A DNA stretch of 64,000 nucleotides from Coriobacteriia bacterium. Lineage in GTDB: Bacteria; Actinomycetota; Coriobacteriia; Coriobacteriales; UBA8131. The notes below the pieces were generated by a model that was given only the letters and a program-made list of their open reading frames with translations, made no database searches and was not told the DNA's origin. This document shows, in pieces, positions 53,764 to 61,844 of the stretch; positions within the stretch are counted from its first letter, which is position 1, and each line of letters begins with the position of its first letter. The position numbers and the translations under genes were made by a program. The DNA lies in the NCBI GenBank assembly GCA_009783085.1, contig WRHU01000003.1, forward strand, positions 62,001-126,000. The letters run 5' to 3'.

Positions 53764-53822
53764 GGGGACGGTATGATTTTGTCACATATTAAAATAGAGT
53801 GTGACAAAATCATACCGTCCCC
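53764..53822. repeat. Perfect 23-bp GGGGACGG palindrome
   Basis: GGGGACGGTATGATTTTGTC-ACA and its exact reverse complement are separated by 13 bases. A 21/23 half-copy follows copA at position 101. It could also terminate the murG-thrE transcript. REP-like elements of this type are mobilised by Y1 transposases in other genomes. Confidence 0.75.
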
Positions 53823-53831
53823 TTTGTCGCC

Positions 53832-53915
53832 TTAGGGATACCACAGCCAGTCTATCGCCGTTGCTTCGACTTCGTTCATGCGGATTAACTTCAATTCTTC
53901 TTTTGAATTAGCCAT
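53832..53915 (-). pseudogene. N-terminal stub of a mobile-element AAA-type ATPase
   Basis: The 27 residues MANSKEELKLIRMNEVEATA...WLWYP, with AAGGAG before the ATG, match the usual N-terminus of RepA-like/AAA ATPases of integrative elements, where the next residues lead to the Walker A motif. Here a stop follows WLWYP at once, next to the GGGGACGG palindrome, so the rest has been deleted. Confidence 0.6.
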
Positions 53916-53954
53916 GAAAAAATCTCCTTTTCTGTTTTGGTTTGTATATATAAA

Positions 53955-53994
53955 AAGCCCCTCGGCGGTTGACGTCTTGACCGCTTCGGGGCTT
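53955..53994 (-). terminator. Terminator/attenuator upstream of the ATPase stub
   Basis: On the minus strand AAGCCCC...GGGGCTT with an inner GCGGT/ACCGC pairing is followed by TTTTATATA. It lies 40 bases before the stub start, so it may have been a leader attenuator of the lost gene. Confidence 0.65.
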
Positions 53995-54088
53995 GGATTT
54001 TCCATATGGAAATATTCATATTTTCGTGGTATAGTATTTTTTGGAAGTATTATTCCAAGCAGATTATTTATAGATAGGAGAATGTTAA

Positions 54089-54319
54089 TTGTCATCCTGT
54101 GAACGGTCTAACAACTTGGGGAGTGAAAGCCTTTGTAAGTGTTCTTTTACGGATTGCGATAAATGAGGCAAATGTTGTTCGTGCGTATTGTTTCATCGTA
54201 CAAAAGGCGGGCTACCCGGCTGTTTTTTTTCGGAAGAAGCTGAAAAGGCAGGAAATAGGGATGTTGATTACTTCATTGAAAATATTGGTGTTCCGCTAAA
54301 AGAGTCTCATAGCGAATAG
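54089..54319 (+). pseudogene. DUF6485-type Cys-rich small protein with internal TGA
   Basis: From TTG 54089 (AGGAG upstream) the frame reads CKCSFTDCDK, TGA (54164-54166), GKCCSCVLFHRTKGGLPGCF, then EEAEKAGNRDVDYFIENIG to a TAG. The Cys pattern C-x-C...C...G-x-CC-x-C...LPxCxF and the later EK...R....FI match the DUF6485 family as I remember it. Family members have Lys, Arg or His at the TGA position, so one C-to-T change (CGA to TGA) explains it. Confidence 0.55.
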
Positions 54320-54328
54320 GTGTTTTCA

Positions 54329-54415
54329 ATGTGTCTTTTATGTGGTAGCGCAGAAATGCCGAAGCAGGAACGAGAACGAATCACCCGCTTCATGGAAGCG
54401 TGTGACCCACTCTGA
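54329..54415 (+). other. Small ORF, 28 codons, beside the DUF6485 relic
   Basis: MCLLCGSAEMPKQERERITR followed by FMEACDPL and a stop. The CxxC and the regular charged helix look protein-like, and it directly follows the DUF6485 frame. No clear ribosome site. It may be a gene fragment. The following 54416-54660 is GC-rich, open in several frames, and holds nothing I recognise. Confidence 0.3.
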
Positions 54416-54720
54416 CAGTTACCGCTTCGCGGATAACTGCCGTGGGCGCTGCCGCGGGCTTCGCCGCCGTCTACAACAACAAAGCTTTGCTTCCTTGTTT
54501 CGACTTTGCGGCGATACGGACGGACAGAAAACGCCGCGTGACCCGCGCCGCCTTTCCGTCCGTCCGCTCGTGCTTCGTGCGAACCGTCCCGCCCCCATCG
54601 GCGTGTCGCTTTACCCTTGCCCGATGGGGAACGCACAAAGACCGTGTAAGTAATATCATTAACAGTGCATTTTATCTGAGCAACGAGCAGAGAAATTTAT
54701 ATACTGGGAGGCTAATGGAA

Positions 54721-55218
54721 ATGAGAAATTTCAAACCTAATGAAGAATGGGGTGTATATGAGTCTAATGTGCAGGCGTACAGAAGCAATTTTCTTTCATC
54801 GCAATCAATTTTACTTGCTGTTGGAGCAATAACATATGCGAATAGTTTCATATTGACAACTATAATTGCTGTTATTTCTGTAATTCAAATATGGTATATC
54901 TGGTTTAGAGTAATATATGTAAGAACTCAGATTCTTGATTATCATAAGTATGCGATGAATACTATATTTGATAAAAAAGGCAACATCAGAGATGAGAGAA
55001 CAAACCCACAAAATTATCTAAGCGAGCAGACATATATAAGGGACAAATCAGTTAGAAAAGAAGTGTACAAAAATATGACTTCTATTTGGGGTAGACAGGA
55101 AAATTTTCATACTCTACGGCTTACAAGAATAAAGTTCGATATTCTTATTCCCGCATCTATGACGCTCATTTGGCTTGTGCTTGTTGGATTTTCATTGGCT
55201 ACATACATAACTCATTAA
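54721..55218 (+). CDS. AT-rich three-TM membrane protein, function unknown
   Basis: The track ORF (54442) is fused to unrelated GC-rich sequence; TGGGAGG lies nine bases before ATG 54721, giving 165 residues (ATG 54715 is an alternative). Two adjacent TM helices (SILLAVGAITYANSFILTTI, then AVISVIQIWYIWFRVIYV) precede a soluble loop with YHKYAMNTIFDKKGN; a third TM (LIPASMTLIWLVLVGFSL) ends it. Its base use is far more AT-rich than the neighbours, so it is probably acquired. The topology recalls RipA-like membrane proteins, without firm evidence. Confidence 0.55.
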   Translation: MRNFKPNEEWGVYESNVQAYRSNFLSSQSILLAVGAITYANSFILTTIIAVISVIQIWYIWFRVIYVRTQILDYHKYAMNTIFDKKGNIRDERTNPQNYLSEQTYIRDKSVRKEVYKNMTSIWGRQENFHTLRLTRIKFDILIPASMTLIWLVLVGFSLATYITH

Positions 55219-55278
55219 ACACAATGCATTGAGCCGCTTCACGCCACGATGTGTTATCGTTAGCGAGATTATCCCTGT

Positions 55279-55830
55279 TCACTGGTTCGCCGCCATCGGC
55301 AAGTCGGCAATATTCTGTTTCGCCTTCTGCGGTTCTTTTTTTGCCTTGTCGTAGTACCCGCTTGCTTTTCTTTTTTGATACCGCCGCCGATTGTACTCAC
55401 GCTCTTTTTCTATGCGCTCCTGCTCTGCCAATTCTTCCGGCGTCGGTTCATGTTTAGCGTCAAGCAGTTCAAACTCACCGATAAAGTTTAGGTGTATCTC
55501 CACTCTTTGGGGAGAGGATTGCACATATTGATTTTCCTTTGCATGGACAACGATTTTTTCAATAAACTCGCGTATCATAACAGGGGTGATTTCCTCAAAA
55601 TCTGTATAGCGTTCAACCAGTTGGATAAACCGTTCGGCTCGTCCGTTATCGTCCTCATATTTTTCTACCGCCGATTGGATTTCGTCAATCTCTTGTTCAA
55701 GCGTTCCCTGTTCCTCTCCGTAGGTCTGGGTAAGGGAATCAAAACGCTTTTTTGGTAGCCGTCCGAGGGCGTTATCCTCATAGATTTTATTCAAAAGCCG
55801 TTCCAGTTCGCCGTGCCGGGTTCTTGAGCA
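55279..55830 (-). pseudogene. C-terminal fragment of a large serine recombinase
   Basis: From about 55825 down, the minus strand encodes ELERLLNKIYEDNALGRLPKKRFDSLTQTYGEEQGTLEQE and a DUF4368-type end (ITPVMIREFIEKIVVHAKEN, RVEIHLNFIGEFELL), as in TnpX/Tn4451-family integrases. The catalytic resolvase domain and zinc ribbon are missing. The residues before GELERLL come from IS sequence in another frame, which marks the junction. Confidence 0.75.
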
Positions 55831-56848
55831 AGATGCGCTCTTTATTCTCGAAAGGCAGATATGCCTTGCTTTTAAAGCTAATGCAAGACCCACCATTAAC
55901 CGTTCGCTCGCACACAACTGATAAAGCTATGTTAAGCTCTTGTTCGCTCGGTCCTTCAACAAACACATTGGGCATTGCTTTTGTATCAAGCGCATAACGA
56001 GCGTTATGGTTGGTTATGAAGGCAGGTAAAAAGGCGTTTGCTTCATCAATTGATGCAATCTTGGCGGTGCGCATCTCTGAGATCAAACGATCTTGAAATG
56101 TCTGGAAGGCTCGCTCTACGCGTCCTTTTGCTTGGGGGACCGAGGTTACATGAATAGCTATGACACCAAGTTTTGAAGCAGCAAGGCGAAACTGCGTTCC
56201 CGCATCATCTTCAAGCCGCGCACTCCTTGTCCTTTTAGAGCAAAATACCGTGCGCTTATCTGTGTAAAACTCCTCTGGCACCCCATAGTCTTTGACTATC
56301 TGGGAAAACACGCAAAAGTAACCATGTAAAGTCTCTTGTTTTTCAAAATGAGCCCCAAGAACACGAGAAGAGGCATCATCGATGGCCAGGTGTAAATTGC
56401 AAGTCACATCTTCAAACCAGGTATGCACACTTGCATCCATTTGCACCATCTCACCAAAGGATTGCCTTCTTTTTCGCGAAGGGTGCAAGCTTTCTTTTTT
56501 ACGCACACGATGCGCTTTAGGAGAGCGATGCCCTGAAGCCATCAAAAGTCTATAGACAACAGGATAAGAAACGTGAATATCTTCAACTTCTTTGAGCTTT
56601 TGGTTAAAGTGGGTAAAGTTATAGCCTGCATAGCGGCTCTCATAAAGCAACAAAATCTTATCCTCCATATCAAGCGGAGTTCTGTTTGGGGCCAAGCGAC
56701 TACGGGAGCGATGTGCAAGCCCTTTGGCGCCGAGCTTAAGATAAATATCAACTTTTCTTCTTACCGTACGCTCACTGACGCCGTAAACTACAGCAGCCCT
56801 TTCGTAAGACATTCCGTCATTAAGCACTTTTCTTACCATTTCTGACAT
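55787..56848 (-). CDS. ISNCY/IS1202-type DDE transposase, 3'-truncated
   Basis: Start set at ATG 56848 (MSEMVRKVLNDGMSYERAAV) with GGAGGAAC upstream; 353 residues. An N-terminal helix-turn-helix (VYGVSERTVRRKVDIYLKLG) is followed by an integrase core with DDE acids in VQMDASVHTWFED, LHLAIDDASSR and QAKGRVERAFQTFQD. The protein ends abruptly in KNPARRTGTAFE, where the frame runs into the recombinase relic; family members usually continue another 50-80 residues. It is probably inactive for lack of its C-terminus and right end. Confidence 0.8.
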   Translation of the reverse strand: MSEMVRKVLNDGMSYERAAVVYGVSERTVRRKVDIYLKLGAKGLAHRSRSRLAPNRTPLDMEDKILLLYESRYAGYNFTHFNQKLKEVEDIHVSYPVVYRLLMASGHRSPKAHRVRKKESLHPSRKRRQSFGEMVQMDASVHTWFEDVTCNLHLAIDDASSRVLGAHFEKQETLHGYFCVFSQIVKDYGVPEEFYTDKRTVFCSKRTRSARLEDDAGTQFRLAASKLGVIAIHVTSVPQAKGRVERAFQTFQDRLISEMRTAKIASIDEANAFLPAFITNHNARYALDTKAMPNVFVEGPSEQELNIALSVVCERTVNGGSCISFKSKAYLPFENKERILLKNPARRTGTAFE

Positions 56849-56941
56849 AAGTTCCTCCTTGGGAGATAAATAATGCAAAGTATTCAACTCTGATCCTTTC
56901 AACAAAACAACCGTTTTGTGAACAATGACAGAGTTGTGACA
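55825..56941 (-). mobile_element. IS element (ISNCY-like), one end lost
   Basis: The upstream end is probably at 56941, where the minus strand begins TGTCACAACTCTGTCATTGT; the CAAAAC-aacc-GTTTTG dyad (56902-56919) is part of the end region. No matching inverted repeat is found at the other side, where IS and recombinase sequences join near 55825. 56942-57098 holds nothing recognised beyond the prfA leader. Confidence 0.6.
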
Positions 56942-57098
56942 TTTTTGCTTTATAACTTATGACAATATCGCTCTATAGCGGCACACCAAACGCTCTCACC
57001 AGCTGCCCCTCACGAGGAAATTGTGCTACTATGGGCAGGTGCTTAACAATCATCATTATTCAATTTTCGAAGGCAAATAACCAAAGGAACGATTTTTT

Positions 57099-58175
57099 AT
57101 GCGTGAAAAACTGCAACAGATTATAGATGCGTACGCTGAGCTGGAGGCCAAGCTGGGCGACCCTGCGGTGCTTGCAGACCAAAAGGAATATATTCGCCTA
57201 ACCAAGGAACATTCGGCGCAATCTGAGCTGGTGCGCAACGCACGTACCTATGTGCAAGCCGCAAACGACATTCAGGGTGCCAAGGAGCTGTTGCGTACCG
57301 AAAGCGACCCTGAGATGAAGGAGTTTGCTCAGGCAGAAATTGACGAGCACCAAACAACCCTTGATGAGCTTGAGGAGCGCATTAAGCTCATGCTGGTTCC
57401 GGGCGACCCTAACGACGAAAAAGATATTATTGTCGAGCTGCGTGCAGGAGCGGGCGGAGATGAAGCTGCCATTTTTGTGGGCGATTTGTACCGTATGTAT
57501 TTGCGCTACGCCGATGACAAAGGTTGGAAGTCTGAGCAAATAGACGCTTCTGCGTCTGAGGCGGGGGGCTTTAGCAAGCTGGAGTTTAAGGTTTCTGGCG
57601 ATAAGGTCTACTCGTTTATGAAGTTTGAAAGTGGTGTTCATCGGGTGCAGCGTGTGCCCAAAACGGAAAGTCAGGGGCGCATTCATACCTCAACGGCAAC
57701 CGTTGCGGTGCTGCCTGAGGCAGATGAAGTTGATGTTGACATAAACCTCAATGACCTACGCATTGACGTGTATCGTGCGGGGGGGCCCGGTGGGCAAAGC
57801 GTTAACACAACAGACTCAGCGGTGCGCATTACCCATACGCCCTCGGGTTTGGTGGTGCAGTCGCAAGATCAAAAATCTCAGCTGCAAAATAAAGAGGCTG
57901 CCATGCAGGTGCTGCGTGCCCGATTGTATGACCGTATGCTTGCCGAGCAGCAAGCAGAGTTGGGCGAACAACGTCGCAGCCAAATTGGTACCGGCGATCG
58001 ATCCGAGAAAATACGCACCTACAATGGCCCACAAGACCGGGTAACTGACCATCGCATTGGCTATAACGGTACGTACAACGGTGTTTTGCTGGGTGCGGGA
58101 GGCTCAGGGCTTGAGGAGCTGATAACAGCTCTTAATGCGGCTGATCGTGCCAAGCGCCTTGAGCAAGCTGTGTAG
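57099..58175 (+). CDS. prfA: Peptide chain release factor 1
   Basis: A 358-residue RF1 that ends translation at UAA and UAG. The catalytic GGQ is in [19 protein letters not shown]; the region [25 protein letters not shown] precedes it and [17 protein letters not shown] follows. AAAGGAACG lies before the ATG. The next gene starts one base after the stop: RF1 and its methyltransferase PrmC are made together. Confidence 0.97.
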   Translation: MREKLQQIIDAYAELEAKLGDPAVLADQKEYIRLTKEHSAQSELVRNARTYVQAANDIQGAKELLRTESDPEMKEFAQAEIDEHQTTLDELEERIKLMLVPGDPNDEKDIIVELRAGAGGDEAAIFVGDLYRMYLRYADDKGWKSEQIDASASEAGGFSKLEFKVSGDKVYSFMKFESGVHRVQRVPKTESQGRIHTSTATVAVLPEADEVDVDINLNDLRIDVYRAGGPGGQSVNTTDSAVRITHTPSGLVVQSQDQKSQLQNKEAAMQVLRARLYDRMLAEQQAELGEQRRSQIGTGDRSEKIRTYNGPQDRVTDHRIGYNGTYNGVLLGAGGSGLEELITALNAADRAKRLEQAV

Positions 58176-58176
58176 C

Positions 58177-59799
58177 ATGAAGCACGCTGCTTGCGACGAG
58201 TTTGCTTTTGAGCGTGGCATAAGCTGCGCTGAAGTGTTGCGCCAAGCAGAAAAAATCCTAGATATGCAAGGTGAGGAAAATCCCGCTTCTGCTGCATCTT
58301 TTTTGGTGAGCGGCTTGTTGGGTTTGAGCCCGAGCGATTTAGTGCTGCGTGCCAATGAGGCTCCTGCAGAAGCTGAGTTGACTGTGCTTGGCGAGGCCCT
58401 GCAAAGACGTGCGTTGGGAGAGCCGCTTCAGTATATTGTGGGCAAAGCGCCGTTTCGATTTTTGGAACTTGCGGTGCGTTCGGGCGTTTTGATTCCTCGC
58501 CCCGAAACAGAGCTGTTGGTAGATTTTGTTTTGGAGCATCTTGAAGCGAACGACGTGCACCCTGCAAGAGTCTTGGATATTGGTACGGGCAGCGGAGCCA
58601 TTGCCCTTGCGCTGGTGAGCGAAAATGCAGCTGTTGAAGTTGTTGCAACGGACATGAGCGAGCAAGCCTTACTTGTCGCTCAAGAAAACGCTGCGTGCTT
58701 GCCTAAGCCGCTGCAAAGCAGGATTTCCATCATACATGATGACCTTGCCACATCCTTTGTTGCTAACGCAAAGCAGCAGGGCTCGTTTGACATTGTTGTA
58801 TCTAACCCTCCCTATATTCCGAGTGCTGCTTATCAAAAATTGCCAATAGAAATAGCAAATTATGAACCTCAAGAAGCGCTTGAGGGGGGAGCGGATGGCC
58901 TCGACGTGTTTCGCCGACTTGCCAAACAGGCTGCTTGCTTGCTTAAACCGGGTGGTTTGTTGGCTTGCGAGCTTGACGAAACAAACGTCGAAGCTGCCGC
59001 ACGCTTGCTCAAGCAGGAGGAGTTGGCGCAGGACCCCACGACCCAGACCAAAACGACCCAAGAGTCCGTGTGGCAAAATGTAGCGTGCCATGTCGATTTG
59101 GCGGGTCGCTTGCGTTTTGTTACGGCACAGCTGTCTGGGAGCAAGAACGTGAGCGAGGACAAGCCTCCTTGCCCGCAGCGTTACCCACATCGCTACTCGT
59201 ATTGGGGCGAAAACTTTTCAGCGGTACTTGACGCACTGCAAGCAGGTAAGCCAGCTATTTTCCCTACCGATACCGTCTATGGCATTGGGGTGGCTGTAAA
59301 CAAAAACGTCTCACTTGATGCGCTCTATCAGTTCAAAGAACGTGATGAGAAAAAGCCTATTGCGTGGCTCGTGTCAGACGTGGCAGCACTTTTGCGCTAT
59401 GCAGATGCTCCGCCTGCCTATGCCGCCCAACTTGCAGAGGCCTTTTGGCCCGGAGCCCTTACGCTGATAGTTCGGGCAAGCACAGAGGTTCCGCCAGAGT
59501 TTCAAGCAAAGGACGGCACCATAGCCCTGCGGCTGCCCAACCACACAAACACACTCGAACTTATTAGGCAGCTTGGCGTGCCTCTTGCAACTTCGAGTGC
59601 CAATCTTTCCGACCAAGCGCCAGCGACTTCCGTACAAGAACTTGACCCCACGTTTGCCGCCGCAGGTATTCCCATACTTGACGGAGGCACTACGCAAGGC
59701 TCAACACCCTCAACCGTTGTTTCCTGCCTTGGCGCAGAGCCGGTAGTAGTTCGGCAAGGGCTTCTCAGTAAAGACGCCATCAAGGCTGTGGTAAGCTAG
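58177..59799 (+). CDS. prmC: Fusion: release-factor glutamine methyltransferase PrmC + TsaC/Sua5 (YrdC) domain
   Basis: Start set at ATG 58177 (MKHAACDEF), one base after the prfA stop; the track start lies inside prfA. The protein has 540 residues. Residues 1-325 are PrmC: GEPLQYIVGKAPFR, SAM site VLDIGTGSGAIAL and active site NPPY (210-213); it methylates the GGQ glutamine of release factors. Residues 345-540 are a YrdC/Sua5 domain (AIFPTDTVYGIGVAV, KPIAWLVSDV, PGALTLIVRA, GTIALRLPNH) that makes threonylcarbamoyl-AMP for the tRNA t6A modification. The genes are adjacent in many bacteria; here one frame covers both. Confidence 0.92.
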   Translation: MKHAACDEFAFERGISCAEVLRQAEKILDMQGEENPASAASFLVSGLLGLSPSDLVLRANEAPAEAELTVLGEALQRRALGEPLQYIVGKAPFRFLELAVRSGVLIPRPETELLVDFVLEHLEANDVHPARVLDIGTGSGAIALALVSENAAVEVVATDMSEQALLVAQENAACLPKPLQSRISIIHDDLATSFVANAKQQGSFDIVVSNPPYIPSAAYQKLPIEIANYEPQEALEGGADGLDVFRRLAKQAACLLKPGGLLACELDETNVEAAARLLKQEELAQDPTTQTKTTQESVWQNVACHVDLAGRLRFVTAQLSGSKNVSEDKPPCPQRYPHRYSYWGENFSAVLDALQAGKPAIFPTDTVYGIGVAVNKNVSLDALYQFKERDEKKPIAWLVSDVAALLRYADAPPAYAAQLAEAFWPGALTLIVRASTEVPPEFQAKDGTIALRLPNHTNTLELIRQLGVPLATSSANLSDQAPATSVQELDPTFAAAGIPILDGGTTQGSTPSTVVSCLGAEPVVVRQGLLSKDAIKAVVS

Positions 59800-59823
59800 A
59801 AAACAACCGATTAAGGAGCGCTT

Positions 59824-60267
59824 ATGAACATCGCCATTGCCTCAGACCATGCAGGTTTCGACCAAAAAACTACGGTAACGGACTACTTGCATGAGCAAGG
59901 TTATACGGTCGAGGATTTTGGACCTGCCACCGATGAGAGCGTTGACTATCCTGATTTTGCCGAGATGGTTGCCCGTACGGTTGCCGAGGGTATGGCTGAT
60001 TTTGGGATTTTGCTGTGTGGTACGGGTATTGGTATGGCGATGGCTGCCAATAAAATCGAGGGTATTCGTGCGGCAAACATTACAAACCCTGAGCTAGCTC
60101 CTTTAGCACGTGAGCACAATGACGCCAATGTGCTCACGCTTTCTGCACGCTATGTAGACGCACAAACAAACATCAAGATAATCAAGAGTTTTCTCGCAAC
60201 GCCTTTTGGCGAAGGCCGTCACGCTCAGCGTGTTGAAAAAATTAAAAGGCTTGAGGTTCTCGATTAG
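59824..60267 (+). CDS. rpiB: Ribose-5-phosphate isomerase B
   Basis: A 147-residue RpiB/LacA-LacB family enzyme interconverting ribose-5-P and ribulose-5-P. Motifs: IASDHAGFDQKTTV, the phosphate-binding DFGPATDESVDYPDFA, the catalytic LLCGTGIGMAMAANKI and REHNDANVLTLSAR. AAGGAGCGC precedes the ATG. It converges on the minus-strand transferase gene; the 68-bp gap has no clear terminator. Confidence 0.95.
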   Translation: MNIAIASDHAGFDQKTTVTDYLHEQGYTVEDFGPATDESVDYPDFAEMVARTVAEGMADFGILLCGTGIGMAMAANKIEGIRAANITNPELAPLAREHNDANVLTLSARYVDAQTNIKIIKSFLATPFGEGRHAQRVEKIKRLEVLD

Positions 60268-60335
60268 CCCGGGGCTATAGACTGGGTTTGAGGCTGCAGA
60301 CAGAGGCGAGTTTTTGCCAGCCTTGCAAGGGCAGG

Positions 60336-61484
60336 TTAGCCCTCGTCCTCGTCGTCCTCGTCCTCGTGCGGCTTGCGTGGTCCACGCTCGCCACGATGCT
60401 CAAAGTAGTGCTTGAGTACGGGGTCAAAGAGCTCAAAACGCCAGATTACAATAAGCACTACCAGCGCCAAGCCAACAACCAGGAGCCATTTTCCCAAAAC
60501 ACTGGGAATAACGCCGAGCAGCGCACCTGCAATAGTAAGCAGTGCCGAGCAGGCGTACAAAATAAGAACCGACCTGCGTTGGCTTAAGCCAGCTTCCATG
60601 AGGCGATGATGAACGTGCCCCATGTCGGCCTGCTGGATAGGCTGATTTCCACGCCTCCTCCTCACAATGGCAGAAAACGTGTCAATCAAAGGCACGCCCG
60701 CCATAACAAAAGGAACGAGCATGATAATAACGCTGTGGGTGCGAATGACGCCAGAGATGGAAATAATGCCTACCAAAAGCCCGAGCAGCATTGCACCTGA
60801 ATCGCCCATAAAAATGGAGGCTGGCGAAAAATTAAAGCGGAGAAATGCGAGGCAGACTCCCACCAGCGCTATGCAAGGCAGAGCAAAAAGAAAACCGCCG
60901 CGCGACAAGATTAAATAGAGCAGGCCGGCAGAAACGATGGCAATAATGCCAGAGGCTAGGCCGTCGAGTCCGTCAATAAGGTTGGTGATATTAACGAACA
61001 CCACAAGAAAAGCAACGGTGATAGGGTAGTCCACCCAACCAAGCGCAACGGTGCCATTGTCGAGCGGCGAGCGGATTGTTTCGATAGAAACTCCTGCGAC
61101 AACAACTATAATCGCCGCAAGAATTTGTCCGCCAAACTTTATTATGGGTGAGAGCTGAGTGATGTCATCGGCAAGCCCTACGGCAAACATAAAGGTTATG
61201 CCCAAAAAGAGGAGGGGGAGGTTAACGTCATTGAGAAGCCCAAAGTCGGGAATAGTCCACCCAAAAAAATGTATGCCAATCCACACGCTTGCACCGGCAG
61301 CCAGAAGCCCAAGATAAAGAGCGATTCCTCCGCAGCGGGGGATAGCATTGTTGTTGATGCGCCTGTCGCTCGGGTAGTCAATAGCCCCAATTACGGTGGC
61401 AAGGCGTTTGGAAAGGGGAACCATGAGGTACGTCGTTGCAAAGGCAACCACAAGAACTATGAGCATTTGAAATATCGCAGGCAA
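60336..61484 (-). CDS. WecA/TagO-like undecaprenyl-phosphate GlcNAc-1-phosphate transferase
   Basis: A 382-residue polytopic membrane enzyme of the MraY/WecA family that starts wall-polymer synthesis by moving a sugar-1-phosphate to undecaprenyl phosphate. Seen: AVGLADDITQLSP (Asp pair), NLIDGLDGLASGI, SIFMGDSGAMLLG and the WecA-type cytoplasmic ADMGHVHHRLMEAGLSQRR that distinguishes it from MraY. The end is acidic (EDEDDEDEG). Start is a TTG with AAGGGG six bases upstream; ATG six codons later is an alternative. It is one of the few minus-strand genes. Confidence 0.9.
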   Translation of the reverse strand: MPAIFQMLIVLVVAFATTYLMVPLSKRLATVIGAIDYPSDRRINNNAIPRCGGIALYLGLLAAGASVWIGIHFFGWTIPDFGLLNDVNLPLLFLGITFMFAVGLADDITQLSPIIKFGGQILAAIIVVVAGVSIETIRSPLDNGTVALGWVDYPITVAFLVVFVNITNLIDGLDGLASGIIAIVSAGLLYLILSRGGFLFALPCIALVGVCLAFLRFNFSPASIFMGDSGAMLLGLLVGIISISGVIRTHSVIIMLVPFVMAGVPLIDTFSAIVRRRRGNQPIQQADMGHVHHRLMEAGLSQRRSVLILYACSALLTIAGALLGVIPSVLGKWLLVVGLALVVLIVIWRFELFDPVLKHYFEHRGERGPRKPHEDEDDEDEG

Positions 61485-61589
61485 CTAATTCCCCTTAAGT
61501 GATACAGCAGGATTGCCCATTGTAGCATATTTGTCCACCCTCTGCTTTTTGTAAGCGTTGTGTTGTGGCGAGGTAAAGAGCAATAAATG

Positions 61590-61620
61590 AATAATTTTGG
61601 GGATAAAATATAAAATTATT
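61590..61620 (+). promoter_or_regulatory. AT-rich dyad ahead of argC, possible ArgR site
   Basis: AATAATTTT and AAAATTATT are inverted repeats 13 bases apart in an AT-rich stretch that ends GTATAAAATA. ARG boxes are AT-rich 18-bp dyads of this kind, but the match to the consensus is loose. The remaining spacer (about 61670-61812) is a G/T-rich run of degenerate repeats around CTCTTGGGCGC. Confidence 0.35.
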
Positions 61621-61674
61621 GTATAAAATAGGAAAAAGTATTGACTTCTGGAAAGCTTATGGTAGGCTGTGGGT

Positions 61675-61812
61675 AAGAGTTTGTTACTTTTGGGTGCCTC
61701 GAGGGGCACTTTTGAGTGCTCTTTGTGCCTATATGGGGCTCTTGGGCGCAAGAGGCCCCTGGGTGTTTTGAGGCTCTTGGGCGCTCTTGGACGCTTTTGG
61801 GCCCACTGAGTC
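61675..61812. repeat. G/T-rich degenerate repeats upstream of argC
   Basis: Loose repeats of GAGGGGCACTTTTGAG, GGGGCTCTTGGGCGC, GAGGCTCTTGGGCGC and CTCTTGGACGCTTTTGGGC. The style resembles the TTGGGCGTTGGACG repeats at 5.4 kb. It lies between the AT-rich dyad and the argC ribosome site. Function unknown. Confidence 0.5.
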
Positions 61813-61844
61813 GGACGTGATAAAAAACTGAGTAAGGAGCAGGC

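Larger units (their letters stand above)
53764..56941. mobile_element. Decayed mobile-element patchwork
   Basis: Between thrE and prfA lie pieces that do not form one working element: a palindrome, a 27-residue stub of a replication-type ATPase, a DUF6485 pseudogene, a GC-rich segment without a clear gene (54416-54660), an AT-rich membrane-protein gene, a serine-recombinase tail and an IS truncated at its 3' end. Base composition changes sharply between pieces. The recombinase and ATPase types suggest an integrative element from Clostridia-like donors; that origin is inference. Confidence 0.75.

Noticed and set aside
54164-54166. Selenocysteine codon in the DUF6485 frame
   Set aside because: Homologues have a basic residue rather than Cys at that position, and the region is full of other relics; a nonsense mutation is simpler.
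54442-54720. N-terminal 93 residues of the 258-aa track ORF
   Set aside because: The stretch is GC-rich and chance-open in several frames; a good ribosome site lies at the internal ATG 54721, and composition changes there.
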